57,237 nucleotides of DNA from an uncultured Porphyromonas sp. (lineage in GTDB: Bacteria > Bacteroidota > Bacteroidia > Bacteroidales > Porphyromonadaceae). The notes under the pieces were generated by a model. The model did not search any database. It was given only the letters and a program-made list of their open reading frames with translations, and had not been told where the DNA came from. Both the position numbers and the translations under genes were made by a program. Location of the stretch: contig NZ_CABUAN010000010.1 in the NCBI RefSeq assembly GCF_902489635.1, positions 1 to 57,237 of the forward strand. Direction: 5' to 3'. Positions 34,844 to 43,630 of the stretch are shown piece by piece; positions within the stretch are counted from its first letter, which is position 1; each line of letters begins with the position of its first letter.

Positions 34844-35536
34844 ATGCCCACGCCTCTCGTCACCCTAGACTCTATCTGCAAGTCCTTTGGCTCGCTGCAA
34901 ATACTCAAAGAGATAACCCTCACGATACATCAGGGGGAGATAACCTCTATCGTCGGTCCTAGCGGTGCGGGCAAGACGACGCTCCTACAGATCATCGGGA
35001 CGCTGCTCAAGCCAGACAAGGGAGAGCTGTCGATAGACGGGGTCAATCCTTTTGCCCTCTCAGCCCAGAAGCAGGCGCACTTTCGCAATAAGCAGATCGG
35101 CTTCGTCTTTCAGTTTCACCAGTTGCTGCCTGAGTTCACGGCTGCTGAGAATGTAGCCATCCCCGCTATGATCGCTGGCATGAGCAAGCGACAAGCACTC
35201 AGCGAAGCCGAGCAGCTACTCACACAGTTGGGACTGGCCGATCGTCTTAAGCACCGCCCGGCACAGCTCTCGGGTGGTGAGAAGCAGCGCACAGCCGTGG
35301 CGCGTGCCCTGATCAATCGTCCCACGCTGATCCTAGCCGACGAACCGTCGGGGAGCCTAGACACACAGCGCAAGGAGGAGCTCATCGAGCTATTCTTCGA
35401 GCTACGAGATCAGCTCGGACAGACCTTCCTGATCGTGACACACGACGAAGACTTTGCGCAGCGCGCCGACCGCACCCTCTCACTACAAGATGGGCGCATC
35501 ATAGCCGACACGTACGCTCCCGACCAGCATGAATAG
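34844..35536 (+). CDS. ABC transporter ATP-binding protein, LolD-like
   Basis: This 230-residue ATPase belongs to the MacB/LolD/FtsE subgroup. Walker A is GPSGAGKTTLLQ, the Q-loop is FVFQFHQLLPEFTAAENVAIP, the signature is LSGGEKQRTAVARAL and Walker B is LILADEPSGSLD. The PEFTAAENVAIPAMIAG stretch and length fit LolD, the lipoprotein-release ATPase. The membrane subunits (LolC/E type) are not encoded next to it, so the partner is unknown. It overlaps the next gene by 8 bases. Confidence 0.88.
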   Translation: MPTPLVTLDSICKSFGSLQILKEITLTIHQGEITSIVGPSGAGKTTLLQIIGTLLKPDKGELSIDGVNPFALSAQKQAHFRNKQIGFVFQFHQLLPEFTAAENVAIPAMIAGMSKRQALSEAEQLLTQLGLADRLKHRPAQLSGGEKQRTAVARALINRPTLILADEPSGSLDTQRKEELIELFFELRDQLGQTFLIVTHDEDFAQRADRTLSLQDGRIIADTYAPDQHE

Positions 35537-36260
35537 CTTCAAGAGAGGACGCACAGAGACCTGGGTGCTGATAGCCATTAGCCTCATCATACTGGCGGCA
35601 ATCGGCAAGGTACTCTGGGACAACAACTACCAGGCTCAGTCGCTCGCCCCTCTGGCGGGGCAGACGATAAGCGAGCAAATAGGTGCCCTACCCATAGACT
35701 CCATACAAAAACAGGCCAACAGGGGTACTTACGCACCACCTGTACAGCCTGACAAGTCACGTAAAGATGTAAGTAACGCCTCTCAAGGGGTCGAGCTATC
35801 GGCAGACTACGTCGGTGCGCCTGAGAGACAGCAGCACAGCTCCCAACCGAAGCTACACGAGGGACAACGCATAGACCTCAACGGTGCCGACACGCTCACA
35901 CTGCAGCAAGTCCCCGGCATCGGTCCCAGCTTTGCCAGACGCATTGTGAAGTATCGTGATCAGCTAGGCGGATACTACACGGTACTGCAACTGCAAGAGA
36001 TCTATGGCATGGAGCCTGATCGCTACCAGCGCATCAAGCCCTTCTTCTATATTGGCATAAAGAATTACAGTACCCCTTTTGACGCACTACGTAGTGACAG
36101 CATCCCCTCACATCCCTACCTCAACTACCGGCAGCAGGCAGCTCTAGCAAGGAGCATTCGCAAGAACGGCACCCTAGATTCGTGGCACCGCATTATGAGC
36201 TTAGAGGAGTTCAATCGGGATGACAGTGTGCGTCTCTCCCACTACTTTCACTTTAAGTGA
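35529..36260 (+). CDS. Membrane-anchored helix-hairpin-helix protein, ComEA-like
   Basis: One N-terminal membrane helix (ETWVLIAISLIILAAIGKVLW) leads to about 90 residues of Gln- and Ser-rich linker. The first helix-hairpin-helix domain follows (IDLNGADTLTLQQVPGIGPSFARRIVKYRDQLGG). A second hairpin-like segment, HPYLNYRQQAALARSIRKNG...MSLEEFNRDDSVRLSHYF, ends the protein. Such domains bind DNA; in ComEA they bind incoming DNA outside the membrane. The topology here predicts an extracytoplasmic DNA-binding protein, but a competence role is only an inference. Confidence 0.8.
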   Translation: MNSFKRGRTETWVLIAISLIILAAIGKVLWDNNYQAQSLAPLAGQTISEQIGALPIDSIQKQANRGTYAPPVQPDKSRKDVSNASQGVELSADYVGAPERQQHSSQPKLHEGQRIDLNGADTLTLQQVPGIGPSFARRIVKYRDQLGGYYTVLQLQEIYGMEPDRYQRIKPFFYIGIKNYSTPFDALRSDSIPSHPYLNYRQQAALARSIRKNGTLDSWHRIMSLEEFNRDDSVRLSHYFHFK

Positions 36261-36265
36261 GCCGA

Positions 36266-36970
36266 CTACCAGCCTGCCTGCCCTTTCATCACGCCCATCA
36301 GCTCGCCGGCAAAAGCAAATAGGAAGAGGATAAAGACGCACAAGAATGCGGTCAGATATCCGATCGTGGAGGCGCAGAGACGACTCTGAGACTCCGAGGG
36401 GTGTACGTTGTAGAGCTTAACACGTAGCCAGCGATAGAGCAGATAGACGAGATACCCCAGCAGCAGCCCCACACAAGCCCCAGGCACCACGTCTGTGATA
36501 AAGTGCACGCCTAGATAGATACGACTATAGGCTGTGGTCAGTGCCAGCGCGAAGACCACCGCCGTGTACCAACGATTGCGGAAGGCCAATGCGGTAAACA
36601 TCGACAGTGCCATAAAGTTCGTCGCATGCCCCGAGATGAAGCCGTAGCCCCACGCTTTGTAGCCGTAGACCGACTGCACTAAGTCTGCCGTAAGTGGATG
36701 ATAAGAGGGTCGCAGCCGCTCGAAGTAAGGCTTGATCAAGCCACTGGAGAGTTGGTCGGCTACGGTAATCAAGAGAGCAATCATCAAGACGAGGAGGATC
36801 GACTCGCGAAGTGGCTTCTTGGCAAAAAGAAAGATGACTAGTCCGAAAGCAACGGCGATCCACGGCCAGCGCGAAGAGATGAGATACATAAAAGCGTCCC
36901 AATAAGGCGTGTGCGCCGCATTGATGGCTAAAAAAGCGTCTCGCTCCCAGAGTGCTAACTGCTCAACCAT
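36266..36970 (-). CDS. PAP2-family membrane phosphatase
   Basis: The 234-residue polytopic protein has the three phosphatase motifs: KPYFERLRP (motif 1), YGFISGHATNFMA (motif 2, with SGH) and SRIYLGVHFITDVVPG (motif 3). Five or six membrane helices surround them. Members act on phosphatidic acid, undecaprenyl diphosphate or lipid A at the periplasmic face; the substrate here cannot be told. It converges on the helix-hairpin-helix gene with only 5 bases between the two stops. Confidence 0.9.
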   Translation of the reverse strand: MVEQLALWERDAFLAINAAHTPYWDAFMYLISSRWPWIAVAFGLVIFLFAKKPLRESILLVLMIALLITVADQLSSGLIKPYFERLRPSYHPLTADLVQSVYGYKAWGYGFISGHATNFMALSMFTALAFRNRWYTAVVFALALTTAYSRIYLGVHFITDVVPGACVGLLLGYLVYLLYRWLRVKLYNVHPSESQSRLCASTIGYLTAFLCVFILFLFAFAGELMGVMKGQAGW

Positions 36971-36995
36971 AGTTTCTATCCTTCTATCATGAGGG

Positions 36996-37022
36996 AGTGC
37001 TTTACCAGCTGCGGCACTCCTC
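36996..37022 (-). terminator. Hairpin between the BatE-like and PAP2 genes
   Basis: ggagtgc (36996-37002) pairs with gcactcc (37016-37022). On the minus strand it follows the BatE-like gene and precedes the PAP2 gene. No clean T run follows it on that strand. Confidence 0.5.
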
Positions 37023-37042
37023 TGTTTTTACTTTTGCTGTTT

Positions 37043-37882
37043 TTACTTTTGGGCACTGACGACCTTTTCGATAGCCGTACGTGCTATCTGTCCAGAGATG
37101 CCATCAGGCAGGGTCACCGCTAGGTAAGCTTGACCACGATCCTCGACATCAATACACATCTCAGCACCGTCATACAGCTCCATCATCGGAGTAGCTACGG
37201 ACGGATCATCCTCCAGAGCATAGAGCGGAGCCTTGACACCGCAGAGTATCGCCACATCTGTCTGCTGATCGTAGTGACGACGATGTAGTATCATGAGCAA
37301 AGTACAGCCCCACAAGACGATCAGGGCCAGCATCGCATAAAACGATCCTCGCCGCACCCGCCTAGAGTGCCCTAGGAAGAAAGCCAAGCCGGTGACTATG
37401 CTCCCCACAAAAAGCACAATTGAAGCAACGAGCCACCCATTCATCGGGACCGCATAAGCGCATGCATCAGACCAGCGACGCACGATCGGGTACTCCATGG
37501 CGGGCATATTCATCCTCGCCTCCTCGACCAGACGCAGATTGTGCCGTGCCTCTGAGTAGTCGGGCGCTAGTAGCAAGGCTCTGCGATAATTCACGATCGC
37601 TCGCCCCCTCTGCTCCACCTCATTGTAAGCAGCACCAGCACGATAGTAGCAGAGACTCTGCAGGCTCTCCTCGGTAGCAGTCTCCTGAGCCAGATGACTA
37701 TACATCTCGGCAGCCTGCTCGTAGCGGCCAGCAGCATAAGTAGTGTCTGCCTGCACAAGAGCTTCGGGCTGCGCACCCTCTGCGAGATCAGCACGACTAC
37801 AAGAGCATAGTGCGAGGAGCTCCACAAGGAGCATCATCATCACACCACACCCTAACTTACAGCCTCTATGTCGTACTATCAT
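37043..37882 (-). CDS. BatE-like TPR/SH3 protein
   Basis: A signal or lipoprotein-like N-terminus (MMMLLVELLALCSCSRADL) is followed by TPR-type helices (DTTYAAGRYEQAAEMYSHLA, SLCYYRAGAAYNEVEQRGRAIVNYRRALLLAPDYSEARHNL). Two membrane helices come next (GWLVASIVLFVGSIVTGLAFF and FYAMLALIVLWGCTLLMIL), then a C-terminal SH3-like domain (DVAILCGVKAPLYALEDDPS...LPDGISGQIARTAIEKV). This order matches BatE of the Bacteroides aerotolerance (Bat) operon. The other bat genes are not in the window, so the gene stands alone here. Confidence 0.75.
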   Translation of the reverse strand: MIVRHRGCKLGCGVMMMLLVELLALCSCSRADLAEGAQPEALVQADTTYAAGRYEQAAEMYSHLAQETATEESLQSLCYYRAGAAYNEVEQRGRAIVNYRRALLLAPDYSEARHNLRLVEEARMNMPAMEYPIVRRWSDACAYAVPMNGWLVASIVLFVGSIVTGLAFFLGHSRRVRRGSFYAMLALIVLWGCTLLMILHRRHYDQQTDVAILCGVKAPLYALEDDPSVATPMMELYDGAEMCIDVEDRGQAYLAVTLPDGISGQIARTAIEKVVSAQK

Positions 37883-38109
37883 ATCCTTTTACTCTTCAAA
37901 CCTGCGCATAGGCACTCATCGCCTCCGTTGCCTGGACTCAAGACCGATCGTCCACCGTCAACACCTTAGTATGAGAGCGTGAGAGAAGCCCCTAGCTTAT
38001 GACCTTATATAGATATGGTGAAGTCCCCAGCACCTAGGAGAGAAAGCCCTTGCGACAGGGGACACAGGGCAATAAGAAGCGCGCTCAAGGCTAGAGTCTA
38101 CGCAATGTG

Positions 38110-38183
<74 letters not shown>

Positions 38184-38347
38184 TATATTAATGTACACAG
38201 CGACCTCACGTCTGTCGTGTCAAGAGGTAGCTGATACGTCTTGCACATGCGCATTACCGCTACGGCTCGACAAAGGTACAAAAAACTATTCGCCCCCCCA
38301 AATATAGCTTAGCCCAGCCTTTCGGGATTGAGGTTCGCACTAAACTA

Positions 38348-38378
38348 TTGGTCAGTTCAAATAAAGTTCGTACCTTTG
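38348..38378 (+). promoter_or_regulatory. Promoter of rpsU
   Basis: TTG (38348-38350) and TACCTTTG (38371-38378) are 20 bp apart, a full match to the Bacteroidota consensus. The leader before the rpsU start is about 70 bases. Confidence 0.8.
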
Positions 38379-38454
38379 CCCTCCGAAGTAAGGGCAGACG
38401 TACTGTCCTTGAAATATTTTCATCACAACAAACGTAATACAAAGAATAGCAAGT

Positions 38455-38652
38455 ATGATAATTGTACCAATCAAGGAGGGCGAAAACATCGAGCGTGCAC
38501 TCAAGCGTTACAAGCGTAAGTACAACGACATCGGTATCGTTCGCAATCTCCGCAAGCGCCAAGCATTTCAGAAGCCCTCAGACGTCAATCGTCGTATGAT
38601 GGAGAAGGCTCGCTACGTGCAGTCACTTCGTCAGGAGGAGCTAGACGCTTAA
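38455..38652 (+). CDS. rpsU: Ribosomal protein bS21
   Basis: The 65-residue basic protein begins MIIVPIKEGENIERALKRYKRKYND and continues with IVRNLRKRQAFQKPS, the bS21 pattern. In Bacteroidota, bS21 is part of the 30S platform that occludes the anti-Shine-Dalgarno sequence, which agrees with the scarcity of Shine-Dalgarno sites in this window. It has its own promoter and a strong terminator. Confidence 0.96.
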   Translation: MIIVPIKEGENIERALKRYKRKYNDIGIVRNLRKRQAFQKPSDVNRRMMEKARYVQSLRQEELDA

Positions 38653-38730
38653 AGACTTATTTTAGAGACTCCACGCTCCGAGCGATCTACACAGCTCAGC
38701 GAGTAGCGAGTGCTCATTGATGAAATATTT

Positions 38731-38766
38731 ACGTAGGGAGTCCCCCACCGGGGACACTCCCTACGT
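38731..38766 (+). terminator. Terminator after rpsU
   Basis: acgtagggagt (38731-38741) and actccctacgt (38756-38766) pair perfectly over 11 bp, followed by a pyrimidine-rich cttctat. From here to 39064 I see only the promoter-like element at 38933. Confidence 0.8.
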
Positions 38767-38932
38767 CTTCTATACCCAGTACTACTCATCTATACATGTT
38801 GAGAGGTGCTGGGCTTTCTTGTGTTATATCCTCAGGACTGAGAGGGTAGATCTGCGGCTTTATTACAAAGGCATCTGAACACACGTAACAATAACGCAAC
38901 AGCCTAGAGTGGCATTTGTTAAGATGTTTAGT

Positions 38933-38940
38933 TACTTTTG
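38933..38940 (+). promoter_or_regulatory. -7 element before the TonB receptor gene, TACTTTTG
   Basis: This TAnnTTTG match gives a leader of about 118 bases. TTTG at 38915 is 14 bp upstream, shorter than usual. The leader ends in repeats of cctagac (38999-39028), which I cannot interpret. Confidence 0.5.
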
Positions 38941-39064
38941 CAAATGAATGGGTGCGGGAATGGCTTCTCTGAGGACTTCACACGAAAGGCTCTACCACTA
39001 ATACCCAGACCTAGACCCAGACCTAGACTAAGAATATACTAATCACTAACACGCAACAAAATAT

Positions 39065-41677
39065 ATGGTGAAACGCTTATCACTTATCATCACAGCACTC
39101 GCACTCCTACTAGCGAGTAGCATCTCGGCACTCGCACAGGTGCAGGTGACGGGTACAGTACTAGAGGAGGGCTCAGACGAGCCTATGCCTAGTGTAGCGG
39201 TCTACACAGATGGAGGAGCATCGGGGACCTACACGGAGGGCAATGGGTCCTTCCAGCTCAATGTGGCGGCCGGCAGTCAGCTCACCGTGAGCTTCATAGG
39301 CTATGAGACCTTAACGCTACGTGTTCCAGCATCGGCTCGGGGTAGCTATGACTTTGGCAAGGTCTACATGGCGACCAGTGCCATCGGACTAGACGAGGTG
39401 CGCGTCATCGCATCGGTCGTGCCCAAGGATCGACTGACGCCAGTGCCCGTCTCCAACGTCACGATGAAAGCGATCCAGACGCAAGCTCCAAACATTGAGT
39501 TCCCCGAGCTACTCAAAGCGACTCCCTCAGTCTACGTGACCAAGGGTGGCGGTGGCTTTGGCGACTCCCGCATCAACCTGCGTGGCTTTGACTCTAATAA
39601 TATAGGTGTCCTGATCAACGGTGTGCCTATCAATGATATGGAGTCTGGTAAGGTCTACTGGTCCAACTGGGCTGGTCTCAACGACGTCAGCAGCTTCATC
39701 CAGGTGCAGCGTGGTCTAGGTGCCTCTAAGCTAGGTCTTTCTTCCGTCGGTGGTACCATCAATATGGTGACCAAGAGCACCGATGCCAAGAAGGGCGGTA
39801 GCATCTACACAGGTATAGGTAATGACGGTTTCCTCAAGACCTCTTTCAATGTCTCTACAGGCCTCATGGACAACGGCTGGGCTATCTCTCTCGCAGGCTC
39901 TCGTAGCCAAGGCGATGGCTACGTCCGTGGTACGAACTTCGTCGGCTGGAGCTACTTCGTCAACGTCTCCAAGCGCATCAACGACCACCACCGTCTATCC
40001 TTCACCGCCTTTGGAGCACCCCAGTGGCACAATCAGCGTGGACAGATGTACCTCATCGAGGACTATCACAACGCTCCTGAGGGTCGTCGCCTCAACCGTG
40101 GTTACGGCTATATGAATGGACGGATAGAGGGCGGTGCTTACGCGCGCAACTTCTACCACAAGCCTCAGATCTCGCTGAACCACTACTGGGATATCAATAA
40201 GGAGAGCAGCATCTACACCTCCGTCTACGCCTCCATCTCCAATGGTGGTGGCCGTCGCATACGTGGTGCTAAGACAGACTGGCTCACACTCAACTACAAC
40301 ACCGGTCGTCCGAAAGACCCCGCAGCCTTTATGGGTACTCCCGATGGCTTGCTAGACTTCGATCGTGTTATGGAGGCCAATAGAGCTTCCAACAATGGCT
40401 CTCAGCTCATCTTCAGTAATGCGGTAAATTCGCACAACTGGTACGGTCTACTCTCCTACTACACCAATAAGTTTAGCAACCTCTTCAAGCTGACCGCCGG
40501 CTTCGACGGACGCTTCTATCAGGGCATCCACCGTGAGGTCATCGACAACCTACTCGGCGGTGACTACTACATCGAGCCTCAGAACTCATCGACCAAGCTC
40601 ATGTACCACAAGCCCTACCAGCCTCTCAAGGTGGGCGACCATATCCAGTTTGACAACATCGGTGAGGTCTTGTGGAACGGACTCTTCGCACAGGGTGAGT
40701 TCACGGGCGAAAACTTCAACGCCTTCATCTCTGGAGCTATCTCGCACAAGGGCTACCGCTACGTCAACCTCGGCGGTACGGGCGAGAAGTACGATGCGCT
40801 GACCCCTCCCGACAAGATCGTCTCTCCGTGGGCTACTTACCTGCCTTGGAGTGTCAAGGCTGGTGCAAGCTACAAGTTCCTCGAGCACAGCAACGTCTTC
40901 GTCAATGCGGGTTACTTCACCATTGCGCCATACTTCCGTAATGTCTTCTTCCGCTACAACACGACCATCAATACGGGTGCTAAGTACGAGCGCGTCTTCA
41001 CGGGCGAGGTCGGCTACGGCTTCAAGATGCGCAACCTTCGCATCGACCTCAACGGCTACTACACCAAATGGCTGGACAAGAGCCTCACACGCAATATGGG
41101 CAACAACACCACGGCCAATATCTCTGGTCTAGATGCTCGCCACGCCGGCGTCGAGCTGGAGGCTACCTACACGCCGATCAAGCCGCTTGACATTCGCTTC
41201 ATGTTCTCTTGGGGCGACTGGATCTGGGCTGACGATGTCAAGGCCGATGTCTTCGACGATGCACAGCAGTATGTCGGCACCATCAATGCTTTTGTCAAGG
41301 GGGTACACGTGGGCAACTCAGCTCAGATGACCTCTGCGCTCGGTATCTCGTGGGAGGCGCTCAAGGACTTCCGCCTCAAGGCTGACCTCAACTACGCTGG
41401 CAAGAACTACGCAGACTTTGACCCGACGAACCGCACCAAGGAGACCGACAAGGTGGACGCTTGGCGCCTACCCGACTACGTCACGCTCGATCTCGGCGCT
41501 AACTACCGCTTTAACATCGGCTCTTGTGACGCTACCGTCTACATCAATGTCAACAACGTGACCAACACCGAGTACATCTCTGATGCTCGCGATGGTAAGA
41601 ACCACGACATGAAGTCAGCACTCGTCTACTACGGCTTTGGCACGAACTGGGCGACTGGTCTACGCATTAACTTCTAA
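39065..41677 (+). CDS. TonB-dependent outer-membrane receptor
   Basis: The 870-residue receptor has a signal peptide ending near ALAQVQ. A carboxypeptidase-like sandwich follows (VTGTVLEEGSDEPMPSVAVYTDG...GSFQLNVAAGSQLTVSFIGYET), then the plug (PVSNVTMKAIQTQAPNIEFPELLKATPSVYVTKGGGGFGDSRINLRGFDSNNIGVLINGVPIND) and a long barrel ending YYGFGTNWATGLRINF. The downstream gene, 20 bases away, encodes a lipoprotein that is probably its partner. The plug has the SusC-like look, but no SusD gene is present. The substrate is unknown. Confidence 0.92.
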   Translation: MVKRLSLIITALALLLASSISALAQVQVTGTVLEEGSDEPMPSVAVYTDGGASGTYTEGNGSFQLNVAAGSQLTVSFIGYETLTLRVPASARGSYDFGKVYMATSAIGLDEVRVIASVVPKDRLTPVPVSNVTMKAIQTQAPNIEFPELLKATPSVYVTKGGGGFGDSRINLRGFDSNNIGVLINGVPINDMESGKVYWSNWAGLNDVSSFIQVQRGLGASKLGLSSVGGTINMVTKSTDAKKGGSIYTGIGNDGFLKTSFNVSTGLMDNGWAISLAGSRSQGDGYVRGTNFVGWSYFVNVSKRINDHHRLSFTAFGAPQWHNQRGQMYLIEDYHNAPEGRRLNRGYGYMNGRIEGGAYARNFYHKPQISLNHYWDINKESSIYTSVYASISNGGGRRIRGAKTDWLTLNYNTGRPKDPAAFMGTPDGLLDFDRVMEANRASNNGSQLIFSNAVNSHNWYGLLSYYTNKFSNLFKLTAGFDGRFYQGIHREVIDNLLGGDYYIEPQNSSTKLMYHKPYQPLKVGDHIQFDNIGEVLWNGLFAQGEFTGENFNAFISGAISHKGYRYVNLGGTGEKYDALTPPDKIVSPWATYLPWSVKAGASYKFLEHSNVFVNAGYFTIAPYFRNVFFRYNTTINTGAKYERVFTGEVGYGFKMRNLRIDLNGYYTKWLDKSLTRNMGNNTTANISGLDARHAGVELEATYTPIKPLDIRFMFSWGDWIWADDVKADVFDDAQQYVGTINAFVKGVHVGNSAQMTSALGISWEALKDFRLKADLNYAGKNYADFDPTNRTKETDKVDAWRLPDYVTLDLGANYRFNIGSCDATVYINVNNVTNTEYISDARDGKNHDMKSALVYYGFGTNWATGLRINF

Positions 41678-41697
41678 CTCTCAGACACGCAAATAAT

Positions 41698-43011
41698 ATG
41701 AAACAGATCACACAGCTCCTCGCAGCCGCAGCACTCCTGCTGCTCACCGCCTGCAATCCGATGGAGCAGATATACAAAGAACTAGACTCGGTAGACCATC
41801 CAATAGAGAAGAGCGTCGCCTACGCCCTCACGGATGCCGACTACAAGACGATCGCTGCAGCTTTTACCAAGCAAGAGGAGGCGGGCTACACCGGCTCCGA
41901 TGCTGAGGCCTTTATGAAGCAGGTCAAGCATGAGGCGAACTATGTCAAGACCAACCGCACCCTCACCGCGTGGGTCTCTCCGGAGAAGTATGTCCCAGCC
42001 CTCATGGCTAAGATGTACCCCGAGTGGGGCAAAGGCTCTGCCGTGACCGTCTCTTACGCTATGCAGCAGCACCCCGCTGAGGATGCTGCTCTAGACAAGC
42101 TCATCTCGGTCAAGGTCTCCGCCGACGATGCGACCAAAGCTGGTCTCACGGCAACAGACCCTAACAAGCTTTCCAAAGATGAGATTGATAAGCTGGGCAA
42201 GTACCTAGCAACGACCTACGCTGAGAAGGGTACCAGCTACCTAGCGAAAGTTGCTCTCGCTGATGGGCAGCGCAACATGCTCTTCATCGGAGAGCGTCTC
42301 GCCGATAATCGTATCTATAAGGTCATCTCACCCGCTGAGTACCAAGCTATGGGCAGTAAGTACGGCAACTTCAGCAGCTCTATGCTCCCCGAGCGGTACA
42401 TTCCACAGCTACTGCAGCAGAGCATGCCGTACGCTCAGCCTGGTAACCAGCTTATCGTGGTCTACGAGTGGTTTGACAACAAGGTCACTACGCCTGAGTA
42501 CCAGAGCTTCAAGCTCGAGGGCAATCAGTGGCGTGTAGCTCAGACCGCAAGCCAGTTTGTCAATATCGGCAAGCAGTGGATCTTCGACCCGACCATCCGC
42601 TTCACGCTGACGGCCGATGACTATATGATACTGCACGCTTGGGTCAAGGCCAATAAGCCCGACTACATCAGCGAGAAGTACCCCGACAATGAGGAGTGGT
42701 GGTTCTGCGGTAGTGCTTACTACAAGAACTTCAACCTCGACGGAGGCAAGAGTGTCGGCGCTCGTCCCGATGAGGAGGGCAAGTCTGCCGAGGAGCTCGT
42801 CAAGCTACGCCTAGAGCGCATCAAGGAGGGTCTCAAGCTCATCCTCAAGGCGCGCTATGCCGACAAGCCTGCACAGACCAACGGCATCGACCAGATGTAC
42901 GTCATCACCACAGGTCTGCGACAAAACTATACCAATAGCACCGTGACCTTCACCTACAAGGGTCTCGGCGGTGGCAACTTCGAGTACGTCTCCGGTCCAG
43001 ACGCACTCTAA
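41698..43011 (+). CDS. Lipoprotein encoded with a TonB receptor, function unknown
   Basis: The N-terminus MKQITQLLAAAALLLLTACNP is a lipoprotein signal with an LTAC lipobox. The 437-residue mature part contains two related-looking modules around YALTDADYKTIAAAFTKQEEAGYTG and RFTLTADDYMILHAWVKANKPDYIS, an internal similarity suggesting duplicated domains. The end (TVTFTYKGLGGGNFEYVSGPDAL) is beta-rich. I do not recognise a named family; it is not SusD-like by eye. The 20-base gap to the TonB receptor suggests a joint uptake system. Confidence 0.85.
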   Translation: MKQITQLLAAAALLLLTACNPMEQIYKELDSVDHPIEKSVAYALTDADYKTIAAAFTKQEEAGYTGSDAEAFMKQVKHEANYVKTNRTLTAWVSPEKYVPALMAKMYPEWGKGSAVTVSYAMQQHPAEDAALDKLISVKVSADDATKAGLTATDPNKLSKDEIDKLGKYLATTYAEKGTSYLAKVALADGQRNMLFIGERLADNRIYKVISPAEYQAMGSKYGNFSSSMLPERYIPQLLQQSMPYAQPGNQLIVVYEWFDNKVTTPEYQSFKLEGNQWRVAQTASQFVNIGKQWIFDPTIRFTLTADDYMILHAWVKANKPDYISEKYPDNEEWWFCGSAYYKNFNLDGGKSVGARPDEEGKSAEELVKLRLERIKEGLKLILKARYADKPAQTNGIDQMYVITTGLRQNYTNSTVTFTYKGLGGGNFEYVSGPDAL

Positions 43012-43025
43012 CCTGACGCTCTAAG

Positions 43026-43047
43026 ACATCGCCTTAGACCAGGCGAT
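43026..43047 (+). terminator. Hairpin after the lipoprotein gene
   Basis: catcgcc and ggcgatg pair around an 8-base loop just after the stop codon. No T run follows; a stronger terminator comes next. Confidence 0.45.
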
Positions 43048-43068
43048 GCCTGACGACTCAACACCTTT

Positions 43069-43107
43069 AGGGGCAGTCGGCTTATCGGCCGGTTGCCCCT
43101 ATTCCTT
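43069..43107 (+). terminator. Terminator of the TonB receptor/lipoprotein operon
   Basis: aggggca (43069-43075) pairs with tgcccct (43094-43100), with further pairing inside (gtcggc/gccggt region), followed by attcctttg. The stretch 43108-43220 holds nothing I recognise. Confidence 0.65.
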
Positions 43108-43220
43108 TGTGGTAGCCTACACGCTATCCCCAGCACTCCCCCACCCGAACAAACCTGTCCAGCGCACTCCGAGTCTTCCTTATTCCACTGAATCCGTATC
43201 ACTTACGAGTTCCAAAAATG

Positions 43221-43403
43221 GTTCCCCTCTTGGAACTTTTTAGTTCCAGCGGAGGAACTTTTTAGTTCCAAGGGAGGAACTTTTCGGTTCCAACGAAGGA
43301 ACGCAAAGTTTCCAAGGGTGGAAAATAAACTTTCCAACGGTGGAAAAAAAGATTTCCTCCCTTGGAAATTTATTTTTCCAAGGCTGGAAAGTTTTTGGAA
43401 AAC
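43221..43403. repeat. 22-bp-period palindrome array B, eight units
   Basis: Sixteen-bp units start at 43221, 43243, 43265, 43287, 43309, 43331, 43353 and 43375, exactly 22 bp apart. The first four are GTTCC-N6-GGAAC (cores CCTCTT, AGCGGA, AAGGGA, AACGAA). The last four are TTTCC-N6-GGAAA (AAGGGT, AACGGT, TCCCTT, AAGGCT). Spacers are A/T-rich 6-mers. The right end GGAAAGTTTTTGGAAAAC is identical to array A. A looser overlapping unit, gttccaaaaatggttc, sits at 43209. The array lies between two converging operons. Confidence 0.94.
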
Positions 43404-43529
43404 CTACATGTTCTGCCAAAAGTGCGGTAGCTGCCGTGAGCTTAGCCACTCGCAGCGTACTCTCTGATGCTTATCAACTCTACCCTACTAGGTAGCGAAG
43501 ATTGGGCGGGTGGAGGCTAAGGATCTATA

Positions 43530-43574
43530 CAAGAAAGCCCCCGCACGACTCTACGAGGAGAGCGTGCGGGGGCT
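43530..43574 (-). terminator. Terminator of the glutamate fermentation operon
   Basis: agcccccgcacg (43536-43547) and cgtgcgggggct (43563-43574) pair perfectly over 12 bp. Read on the minus strand the stem is followed by ttcttg. It lies 57 bases past the DUF4387 gene. Confidence 0.85.
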
Positions 43575-43630
43575 AACGCTATATTTAGGAGCTATTAAAG
43601 CCCTATTTAATGTCCGCTAAGCGGTCAGGC

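Noticed and set aside
41698..43011. Lipoprotein as a SusD homologue
   Set aside because: It lies after a TonB receptor, but the TPR-like helical pattern and the typical SusD N- and C-terminal motifs are not visible.
43221..43403. Palindrome array as a CRISPR array
   Set aside because: The repeated part is a 16-bp palindrome with a variable centre and the spacers are 6 bp of A/T-rich sequence. CRISPR repeats are longer with spacers of about 30 bp, and no cas gene is present in the window.
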